In this document: positions 42,701 to 54,700 of the stretch, one piece after another
How positions within the stretch are numbered: the first letter of the stretch is position 1
How the letters are laid out: each line of letters opens with the position of its first letter
NCBI RefSeq assembly: GCF_964355755.1
Contig: NC_092674.1
Span: 8,129,001-8,193,000, forward strand
Direction: 5' to 3'
Length of the DNA: 64,000 bases
Origin: Antedon mediterranea
Taxonomy: Eukaryota; Echinodermata; Crinoidea; Comatulida; Antedonidae
Made by a program: the position numbers and the translations under genes
Notes under the pieces: model-generated
Told to the model about the DNA's origin: nothing
Database searches by the model: none
The model's input: only the letters and a program-made list of their open reading frames with translations

Positions 42701-45700
42701 CTACAATACATACTATATTTTTGTACCAAATATGCATCTCCTTTAAAATATTTTATTTTTATTATTATACTATACTACATAACTAAAAGTAGATATCATT
42801 TCGTATAGTTTATTAAATTGGATCAAGAGTAGGAAACATTTCTTGCATGTTTGGATATTACTTCACTGTATTTAATAAATGTTTATGTAGCAGTTGGCTA
42901 CATCTTACACAGGTGGAAATATTCCCTAGTACTCAGTAAACATTTAACAGTGCTATAGATAGAGTTTATTCTTTGTTGCATATGCAGGCCTTATGCTGTC
43001 ATTGCGAGTAAAGCTGTGCTATAAAATAATAAATACAGTACATTTAAGACCCTGTGTCTCCCTAGTGAAAAGGTTTATATAGGAAAATAAATAGATTATT
43101 AATACAATTTTACAATAAATACAGCATTATTAGTTTTTACCGATATTGTTCCCAAGCGCTCATGTTTTTGACAAATGATGTTAATCACTAGATGTCATTG
43201 AATGCATGTCAATGAATTGCATCACAGCTATTCACCTCAAGGGTCAACCAACTGTTTAGCACAGTAAATTCTACTGCTTCCAAACCTTTTCATTTATCAG
43301 TTTTTCTTCAATTTATGCTAAACCCAAACTTAGAAACAGGCTAAGACAGGCCTCAAATATGGGATTTTAGGGGTAAGGCCAGTTGGCCTCCAGTTTTTTT
43401 AGAAGTGTATAGCTACAGTAGTACCTCTAATTCATTGTTGAAAGTTTATATTTTTATTTTCGACATTCAGTTGTTTTTTATTGTGGTGACAATTCTACTA
43501 GGGCACTATTGTTCGAATTGATGCTGTAACAAATACTGTAGGTTTTTTTTGTTCTGCCCTAGATATAGTCCTGAAGAATTTTACAGATTCCGAGAAAGGA
43601 TGGGAAACAATCCAAAAACATAAGATTTGGGTGGACAGATGTGAAAAGGAGAGAAAAATAACTTCTGTTCTGTCATTTGAAAATAAAAACCTTTTTTGGT
43701 TTTTTAACCACAGAAAAACAAAACCTGTCCACAGATGTATAGTTATATATTGCATTCATTCCTAGACTATTTATTGGCAAACTCTTTTTATTAAGGATTG
43801 TTAAACAAAAATAATTGATAATTAAATCATTATTTAGAATATATTAAATAGAACCAATTTAAAAAAAAAAGGATCCTTTTAATGAAGAAAGAACAACTAA
43901 AACTATTAAGTCAACAAAAAGTCAAGCAGCGTTTTTTGTAAGAAATGTTTCTTGTTTACTGTGTTGTGCGCTTTGGTATTATGACAGACAATATCTGCCA
44001 AGAAAATATATTTTATATTATTATCTTGGCCAAAGTCGTAAAAGTGATTTTTCAAGTGCTTCCTCTAGAGTTGAAAGGTCATCATACTGTAGCATTTATC
44101 CAAACCAAGAATCTATCTACAGTATGTTATCTCGTAACCGTTACTGCAATATATTTTGACTTGGCAGACTATATTTATATTTTGGCAGACATCGTTAGCG
44201 ATTTTTCAAGTGTTTCCCGGCAAGTTGAATGACTTATTGAAAAGATGACAATACTTTTAATTTAATAATAATAATAATCTAACTTTATCTGAAATTCTAA
44301 ATACTCAACAGCGTCAATCTGTATTGGATGTTGGGGGTGGGTGTTGGACGCCATTCACAAGGAGCTAAAAAAAGAACCCCAAACAACAGACTGTTCATAA
44401 TTTGATATTTCTGTTACAGCTGATCAGGTTTTTTTTCTAACGTTTGCTGTAAAAAATGTGACGGAACCAAGGACTGTAAAAATTTAGCAGAAATACACAT
44501 TTTATTTTGTAATCTATTTTTCAGTGTAATTAGTTATTCAATGGCTTTATTAAGCATACAATACAGGCCCTTATTGAAACAGGAATTCTGCCATGTCTCT
44601 ACTACAGTACAACATATTGATTGTATCCTTTGGTAAGATTAAATGCTCTTGTTGCTCCATGGATTTGGATTGGATGTAAAGCTATTAGTCCCATGTACAG
44701 TACATTATTACTGGGTAGCCTCTTCAGACTGTTCCCTCTGAGGGCCCAGTCAGTGTATAGTACTATGATGAGTTTGTGACAGTGGCTGTAGTGTACTGTC
44801 TGTGAACTACAGTAGTTCACCGGGGTACTCATCTCGAAAGAGGTACTAGGTTCTTTAAAGTGCACATGAACCATATGTGTACACTGGAACTACAGTATGT
44901 ATTCCTTATCCGAGAAGACAGGTTCTACCAGAAACATGGAGTGGCAGTGAGTAAGCGAGCCTCGAACCCTTGCCGATGTTATGGCTATGTATTACGGTTC
45001 CACTGTCTTAGCCGCTCGGCCACTCACTCACACACACAGAATATGTGCACAATAAAGAACTTGTTACACTATTTGAAAAGAGGATTGTCTCCCAATGTCC
45101 ATTTATTGCTCTTTACTGGGCTCTCTGGAGAAGTCTTGAACTAAAGAGGTCACCCAGTAGAAACAAAATCCTTGTGGTTTTCAATGGAACCGCAGTGGGA
45201 TCTACAAGAGGTACTTACAAGTGAGGGCGTGTGGGGCAGGGTCTTGGACGTCGGACAACTGATCGTAAGACTGAGGCTCGAATCCAACTCTCGCCGCATT
45301 GCTTGTATCCTTAGGCAAGATACTTTACTTACGTTTGCCTCTCTCCACCCAGGTGTATAAATGGGTACCCGCTTAGATCAAGACACAACTTTGCGCTGAT
45401 TACTAGCTGCTTTATTGGAGTATGTTTCCATACAGTACGTTTGATTAAAAAAATAACTGGGGTAATAATATTCAGCGCTTAGAGAAGCTTGCTTGTAGAG
45501 CGCTATATAAAAATGAACTATATTATTATTACTGAAAAAGAAACAGAATAAAAAATATAGCACTTCAACATGTGTAAAGTAAAAAAAAGAGAATTTTGTA
45601 TTAAAAAAAAAAAGAATTTTGTATTAAAAAAAATATTGAAACCAGATTAAACAGATAAATCAAAAGATACATTTAATTTAAACAAAATAATTCAAAAAAT

Positions 45701-48700
45701 GTCCTTCGAAATCCGTCTGAAAGGAATTAACATAGGATACATATTCCAATGGTAAAATCACAATGAGGTTTAAGGAATAAAGCAAAATTCAAATAAATCA
45801 TATTTGTTACAATCTTTACAGATGTAGACATGGAGAATGGCATTTGCAAACATTAGGAAAGCACATAAAAAATGCCATTTAAAATTTAAATTTGCCACAG
45901 TAAGCTGAATTCGGTTCCCAGACCGTGACACTAAAACCTTTTCAGTATAATAATGCAAATTTTATTTGATATGGAACAGCAGGAATAACAATATATCTAC
46001 TATGTTGAAAATTATAGTTAAAGCCCCATTCCCTACGTTTTTTAGATCTAATTTAAGATCACAAACTATATTTAATGTAAAAATAATACTATATGGTCCT
46101 ATTGCGATAACTTTTTTCGTCTTTAAACGGTTAAAAATGTGAAAAATAAATCGATTTTAATAATTATAGCGGCCCGCTATAAATCCCAAAATGCATTGCG
46201 CGCGGATTGATATTGTTGTTTTTCACCTGTAATTCGCCCACTTTTCGATCGATCGTGAAGCCAAAACAAATGGAAGACTCCTAACTTTTCAGCGAAAATA
46301 CCGGGTTTTCCCCAATTTGTATCAACGGAGTCTGGCAAAAATAGAAAGACAATTAATGCAGCAACTATACAACGTCAGGCTAGGTATATAGCTAGCGTAC
46401 GATGTTCGTACGTTACCGATGTTTACCAGCTAGGCCTACAAAACTAAGCCTAGCTAGGCTAGGCCTGAGACCGTCCACGAGAGGTCGATCGCCGCGATCT
46501 ACTTAGGTAGTGCATTGTTTCTCACTTTTTATCATAATTTACCATAAAACGTACATTTAAGACAAGGAATGACATGGTTTAATGTTTTTAAAGTGATATA
46601 TATGTATTATTTTCCAAAAAACGTCCAAAATTGCAGGGAAGGGGTCTTTAAAGCATGGAGTAAAGAATTAAGTATCATGCTTAAAATACAAGTAAGGCAT
46701 ATAACATGGCCTAGCTTTTATAACAGCTACATCTTAGTATTACAGAGCAAATATAATGTTCTTATATTCAACCTTTTCATTTGCATGAAACTAATAAAAT
46801 GTTAGCCTACTACTTACAGAACTAACACAGCATAAACAGGTCTTCTTAAGTAGCTTTCTCTCCTGTGTGGCCATGGTAGTAATGCTTGCTGAATTAGACC
46901 ACCAACAGGCCTAGCTTATTTCTAGGCCAGTTTATTAGCTTAGACAGATGTTACCAGCTTTTACTTCTTTCTCCCATGTACATTAAAAACAATTCAATGA
47001 AGAGCTTGAGGCAAATGAATCATGTATGCCTGTCAAACAAGTAATCTAGCCTCCATGAATACATCAATTTCCACCATGCTTCAATTGAAGCCTATTTCCA
47101 CTCAGAAAAATCTTTCTTCTACAACATTGTTTTAAGTAAAATCTTAAAGACAAGGCAATTGGACTCTTCCATTCTTTAAATAGGGGACAACTTTAATCAT
47201 TGTTTCAAAATGTGTTTCAAATCTAAAATATGCATTGTTTATCACCTATCTTATTAAATAATCTAACCCTCTAATTACCTTTCAAAGAAACTACATAACC
47301 TACTCAATTGTTATAAATAAATTTAAAATTCTGTCTAATTTGTCCGAGAGATATGTAATATATCCCACCCGAGGTAAATGTAAACACAGAGTCTAATTAA
47401 AGATTCCTCCGAATGAATAACTTGAGCGCGTTTTCACATAGTAAATTACATGTATGTAGGTTCTTTATCTTCATTACACAGCATGTATAAATCATAGACA
47501 AACCGTATGTCTTGTTAACGAAATACTGTTTTTATACCTACCGTATATTTCGGTGTATAAGTCGCACCTGTGTATAAGACGCACCCCCAACTGAGAGTAA
47601 AATATCGGTATTTTTTATATCGTCGATGTATAAGACGCACCTTATATTTCACCAAAACATCATTTTTTAAAATTTTAATCAATATCATTGTAATAATATA
47701 TTTTGTTATATCTACAACGGCGTCCTTTATTTAGGTTTTTTCTTACCTAGGCTCGGCCGCGCCCAGCCTCAATAAGTTCTTTCTAACTTGTTATTCATGA
47801 GTTTCGCCGCAACATCGAGTGCATGACCGTGTGTGTAACACGCACGTGTGTGGGCTAGCCTCGCTCGATCATTTCGAGAGGGCGCACGTTTTCACGGACA
47901 ATCGTATTCGATTAGTATCTATGTATCCGAGAAGTGTGTACGCTAGGTCCATGCTATAATCGGTTCTAGGACACCTACCCCCTAGACAGTTACCCCCCGG
48001 ATGTTTACCACCCGGACAACTACCCCCTTAGGACAACTACCCCCCGGACAACTACCCCCCGGACAACTACCCCCCGGACAACTACCCCCTTAGGACAACT
48101 ACCCCCTTAGGATAACAACCCCCCGGACAACTACCCCCCGGACAACCACCCCCTTAGGACAACTACCCCCTTAGGATAACTACCCCCCGGTCAACTACCC
48201 CCCGGTAAACTACCCCCCCCCCCCCAATCCAAAAGTAGACAAAAATATAGGACGGTTTCTGTAAAAATGAAATCATCTGTTTTTAACGGGTGTTTCGAAA
48301 CTAGAGACCCGAGACCAGAGACCTGACACGAGACCCAATACGAAAAGGGAGACCTATATTTGGGTCTCCCTTTTCGTATATTAGGGTCTCCCTTTTCGTA
48401 TAGTGTGGTCTCTCTTTTCGTATAGTGGGGTCTCCCTTTTCTTATAGTGAGTCTCCCTTTTCGTATATTTAGATTTCCCATTTCGTATATTTTGGTCTCC
48501 CTTTTCGTATATTTGGTCTCCCTTTTCGTATATTTAGGTCTCCCTTTTCGTATATTAGGGTCTCCCTTTTCGTATAGTGGGGTCTCCCTTTTCGTATAGT
48601 GGGGTCTCCCTTTTCGTACGTGGGTCTCCCTTTTCGTATATTTAGGTCTCCCTTTTCGTATTGGGTCTCGGGTCTCTGGTCTCTGGTCTCGGGTCTCTAG

Positions 48701-51700
48701 TTTCGAAACACCCGTTTTTAACCGATTATTCTGTTTAACAGCACGCTAGACCCTAGATGTGCTAGATTTAAAGTACCGTATTTATTGAAAAAAGGGCCTG
48801 GGCTGTTTATTGTTTAGGTGGTTTTTAGGTGGACATTTATTGGAAGAAAGTTGTTTATTCAATGGGAGGGGGTATAATCTAATGGAAATAGATGCCGATT
48901 ATTCCATATGATGTTTCATAGGAGTGACATGGTCACCGTTTATTTGAGGGGAATTTATTTAAAGATCGACGTTTATTCGGTGAGTGAACATTGAGGTCAA
49001 ATATCAAAAGTGATATTATTCTTCAAGTGTACAAAAATACATATATGACAAATTTGAGACAAAAATTAATTCTTTTAAGACCAGTGGTTATCGAAGCATT
49101 GTCCTGACGCAAAAATTATTATTATTATTAGCGAACCCAGTCTTTACAGTAAATACATGGAGTACTATATAATACGTTCGACTATCCTATGATCATGTGT
49201 GACAATCTTCAGTTTATACCACCAGGCTATATTTATGTTCAATCTTTTACTTTTGTTTACAATAATGAATAGTAATTCGTCAAAGTAACGAATTAAAATA
49301 TAGTTATTAATTAATAGTTGCAGAGTCAGGTTGTTGAATGGTCTGGGTGGTTAGGGTGTTCTAAAGGGATAGTTTTCTGGGTGGTAATTGTCCGGGGGGT
49401 AATTGTCCGGGGGGTAATTGTCCGGGGGGTAATTGTTCCTAGGGGGTAATTGTCCGGGGGGTAGTTGTCCAGGGGGTAGTTGTCCTAAGGGGGTTGTTGT
49501 CCTAAGGGGGTAGTTGTCCGGAGGGTATTTGTCCGGGGGGTAGTTGTCCTAAAGGGGTAGTTGTCCTAAGGGGGTAGTGGTCCAGGTGGTGGTTGTCCGG
49601 GGGGGTAGTTGTCCGGGGGGTAAATGTCCAGGGGGTGAATATCCGGATACGGCTATAATCACCTGGAGAATATACTAGTCGAATACCGTACACCATGTGG
49701 CCACCAAAAGAAGGGCTTGCGCTTGGGGTACGGCGATCGTGCGTATAACTACTGTATAAATAAATACTATTCCAATCGTACATAAACGTTTACAAATGAA
49801 ATTTTATCGGAGCGCCATAATGAACAAATCTTTTCATCATATTTAGTATAACATCATGCTAAAATTACTTGAAAACTAGGCAGAAGCAGGTTGCCGTTAC
49901 GTTAGTTAGTTACTGTAGCTAGGCCTAGCCTACTCAGGCCTAGCAAACGAGGTGACGATAGCCTAGGCCTATGTACAATCTGTGTGGTGAGGCATTTATG
50001 TTCGGTGTATAAGACGCACCCTTAATTTAGAGGTCAAATTTGCGTGTCAAAAGTGCGACTTATACACCGAAATATACGGTATATAAATTTACCATTATTT
50101 ACTTGAATGAAACACTATCATAATTATCAATGATTGTACTAACAATGTGACAATTATGGTAGTTAGATGTAATAGGAAAATAGGTACAAATCATATCATA
50201 TACTATAATTCATAATGATTTAGAACACATAAAATGTTCATAGAACTTTTCTATACTGTACTAATTAATACACATAATAAGGCATAATAATAAAGAAAGG
50301 TTTGGAAAAAAAGGTAAAGCACAGATGATCCCTTTTCCTAACTAGAGGTCATACAGGTCACCTTGTTCGTTAATACCAGGTAAACACGCTTAGCTTACCT
50401 ACAAGCTCGCAAAGCTATTTGTCCAGCTTGTACTGTGGTACAACATCCAGAAATATATGCGATACAATATCATTTTTTTAACTACTGTAGCAATAGGACT
50501 TCCCGACTCACATATGAAGTCCATTACTCAACCACATTAATCATGTCATCACTATACATTTGGCCAGAGAAATTTATTGTATAACGCGCAACGTATCACC
50601 ATAGCAACAGTGGACAGAGATGCAAAGAATGCTATAAGCATGTAGGCACATCATACATCATATTAATCAGAAGTAAGTAATCCATAACAAACCCGTCAGT
50701 CACCAGTTTAATAATGGATGTTGTATCTTCCAACCACTCTAGAGGAAAAAACACTTACCAAGAACGTCGCCGCCTCACTATCTCTCTATCTAGCCTACTA
50801 CAGTAAAATTGTCACTACCTTTAACTATCGGCAGTTGAAGCTTCTTTATAGTCTTAGTTTTATAGCCACCCTTAACTTCATCAAAATGGATTCGCTTGAA
50901 AAAACTTAATAATCATAAACAATATTTACTATCTATTTTATATCTTCTGTCAAACTTGCAAAAAAGGAAGATCACTCTATACTATAGTATAGTAGTCTAA
51001 GGGAGCGTTTATACAACACGCCTATTAGTTATTACACACACATTCAAAGATGTTGATTTTCACGCCCTCTACAACAACATTACACAAATTAAAGACAACT
51101 TTTGAGTGTTGTTCAAAGGAATCAATTTGTCATAATTTTGACAGTTATCGTGAAATTGTTTAGCGAGTGCGTGGCCAAGCAGTTAAGACAGTGGAACCAT
51201 AATACGTAGCCATAATTCAAGTTTCAAGTTTATTGTAAATATAATATCGGCAAGGGTTCAAGGCTTACTCGATCCATGGTTCTGGTGGTAGAACGAGACT
51301 TCATGGATACAAACTATACTATAAACCGTAGGTCCAGTGTACACATCTGGCTCATGTGCACTTTAAAGAACCTAGTACATCTTTTGAGATGAGTAGGGGG
51401 TTATCCCACTGTACTAGTTCACACACAGCCACAATCTTAGACTGATAAGACATTATCATTACAATATATGATTAAATAAACAAAATAATTTTTTTAAATA
51501 AACAGTATAAGTAATTTTGTAGTAAATTCAAGGACATTTTTATTAAATTTTTTTTATTTGTGACGACGAGTCTAAAAGTTACAGATATGGTTTTAAGATT
51601 TAGATTTATTTTACAGTTACCTTAAAAATAACAGCCTAACAAAATAACTTTGAGCAACCAATATTTAGTAGTGGTATGTAATATTGAAATCAGTAGTGAA

Positions 51701-54700
51701 CAATCTTAAAGGCTAACAACTCATTAACCTAAATCAATAAACCACTTATGGGATGTCATTAATTCTATAAAGAGAAAATAGCAACAAGATCAGATTACTC
51801 TTAGAACATCCCTACATGTAAAATGGAATGACCAAGATTTTAAGTTGCTTGCTTTTCTTAAGCAAGCAGCTGTGAATTACACTAAATACTCTACATGCCA
51901 TAAAGACTCTGTCATGTTGAGGTCAAAGGTCACAAAGTTATACCAGGAATATATTATCAATATTTTTAAAAATGAATAGGAAAAAACAAATATTAATCTA
52001 GTATGGCTTTTACATAGCCAGATGGTAATATTGATGGTACAAAAAAAAACATGATTAAGAAGAGCCAATCAAATAAAAGCCTGAGGAAATAGGCCAATCG
52101 TAGTATAGTGATCTGATCATGTGACTGGAACCGATCTATATTCAAATTGATGTGACAACTTGCAACCAACTTAACTTTTGACCTATTGCTTAAAAAGTTG
52201 TAAGATGTATTGTCCCCCCAAAACAGACTTTAAATAGGCCATTTTGCAGTTTTCATTTTCACTTCTGTAAACAAAAAAACCCAAATTATTTCACTTATAA
52301 AAAGACAAAAGAAACGGGTAATTTTAACCAAAAACCATTGTCTTACAGGCAATTTAAGTATTTTTTGCTTTAAATTACATTTTTTTCAGAAAAATATTTT
52401 TTTTTCTGATCCAGTTTTAGTCAAAATGAATATAACTATTATGCGACATTAAAATGGAATATTCAACAAAAATATTTTTTTTTTCATTATTTGTTTAAGG
52501 GGACAAATATACAGTATCTTTAATATTTTCCTATATTGAAAAATTATGATAAGAATAATATAGTTCCACAGTATAATAGTATGCCATCTTCTTTTTCATG
52601 CACTTCGGACAGTAAGAGATCCTATTTTTGACAGACTATTAATATTACAAAGTTAGCACTATCCAATTTTAAGAATCCTGTATCCGTCCCTGACAGTTTA
52701 ACTACTGCAATACCTAATTGCTCTTGTAATACATTTACATTCGAGATTTACCTGCTTAGATATCAACTTTATAGTCTTTGGGACGTTAAAACCATTGCTT
52801 CAACAGGTTATAAAAGATAGGCTTACAAATTAATTATGAGATAAACTTTTGACAGAGCCAATTTAAAAACAAGAAATGACATTCATCCCCAAAGATCGTC
52901 ACAAGATTATCGGGTGAAGGAATTAAAGTTCAAAAAACTCATCCAAAAGAGTCGTATAACCTTTGATAATCATCACTCTCGAAATGCATCTAATAGCTGC
53001 GAGACATTACAGTTGCAAGGATAAGTTCTCCGACCGGTTTTCAAAAGCAAATCAGCAGAGTACAGAAATTATTTGTTTTTACTGGCCAAAATCAGCGTGT
53101 TGACATTTAACGGACACTGAATTTGACATCGCTGAGCTACAGTACAACCTGTTTTATTTACTTTTAAACTTATAACTGGACCATTTTGGAAAGCAGTACT
53201 GCGTTACTGAAAATGCAATCCAGTCAAAAGAAAGAATAAATAAATAAATAAATTGTTTGTTCATTTAGAATATGGCAGAATAATTGAAATAAACAAATTG
53301 AATTTAAAAAAATGAATAATTATTCTTGACTCACAGGTATAAGAGAGGAATTATTGAAAATGGTAGAACAATTGAATTGAACAAAATTAAATCTAAAGAA
53401 TTAGTGTTGAACTAGGGTAGATCAAAATTTGGACGGTACTGTAGTTTCCAGAAAAAAGTAAACATTTTTGCCATTTACGTATTATTGACAACATACTGTA
53501 TATTAAAACAAATGTATTCAAAAAGAATGTTATTCATAAATCAATCGAATATTCCAAGGTGATTTGTTATCATACATCAATTGAGGACATTTTAAAAGTT
53601 TTCATAGGTAGTGTGCTTATTGCTTGGAATTAAATGACAAAAAAATTGTTTTAGTTCAATATAAATTACATAAGAACGCATTAATGTTACATTATTGTTA
53701 CTTTTAATAACAGAGTTATGGTGAATCATAAAATAAAAAAGTATCTGAACGTGTGTGTTTACATCATCAAATGTCAAACAGGTAAAGTTTACATGATAAC
53801 CACTGTCCTCCTTCCCAACTACAATACATTATTTTAAAGTGTGGGTGGGATGAGGGACATGGTCCCTTTTCACATTTCTGTAAAGCAGTTTAATTGTGAA
53901 CTGTCAACAACCCTGTTACCTACAGTACTGTATTCTTCTTCCTTGATTATACTGTAACCAGTTATTAATGGCATTCCAAAATACAATAAATTATGGGTTT
54001 TCAACATTTATTTTGATAACGTCATTTCAGTTATTATTCATACACTATTTATTAAACTTCAAGAAACGGTCAATTTTTGTAATTTGTAATAAATTGTAAT
54101 TAAAACACAAGTATAACTTTGTATTCTGTTTTTTTGTAAGCAATTAATTATTCAACAATCATCTGCATTTAACGAGTAGTCGTGGAAACATATAAATGCA
54201 TTACATTACAATTATATTCTGCACTCGTTAGTATCCAGTAGTGATGCATGTAAATGTATGCAATGTACAATAATATGCATTAAGACTACCCAGCTATCAA
54301 ACACACAATGACTGAATTGCATAGATATCTGTACACATAAATCACAAGTCAGAATAAGAAAATGTGTGCACTAATATTATACTATAGTTGTATGTACTGA
54401 GACAAAGACCTACATACAATTTATGTACATGAATCAAATAGACAGTTTATGTACTCTATATTATTACGTGTGTGCACCTAAAGAAATACGCTAAACTGTA
54501 TAAAAACGTGCCCATAAAACCGCCAAATACTGGATAAAGTATATGCAAGCACATATGAACGTACTTGTAAAGATGTGGACCACTTCTGAAATTTTGTTTG
54601 AACTGGATAACGTGATTTGAGGGTATAAAGTTAAAAAGCTTGAACCTCATGCCAGATGCGTGGGACATGAAATGGTGCAGTATAATAATAAACAATATAT

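Larger units (their letters stand above)
47541..50079 (+). mobile_element. CCGTATATTTCGG MITE, copy 2, carrying two nested elements
   Basis: A 2539-bp element flanked by TA, with the same terminal repeats as copy 1. At 47954-49660 it is interrupted by an element duplicating CTATAATC. Nearly identical end to end with 59376-61913, while the flanking sequences are unrelated. Confidence 0.88.

Noticed and set aside
48191-48481. 96-codon minus frame with RKGR repeats, also at 60046-60315
   Set aside because: It runs through the GGTCTCCCTTTTCGTATA array of a foldback element. No start context and no homology.
49502-49783. 93-codon minus frame with PPGQ repeats, also at 61336-61617
   Set aside because: It covers the 14-bp terminal array and crosses the element boundary, so it cannot be a conserved gene.
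50756-50791. GC-richer patch ending in a GTAAGTG donor on the minus strand, possible 5' UTR exon
   Set aside because: No acceptor or start can be fixed and no other evidence is available.
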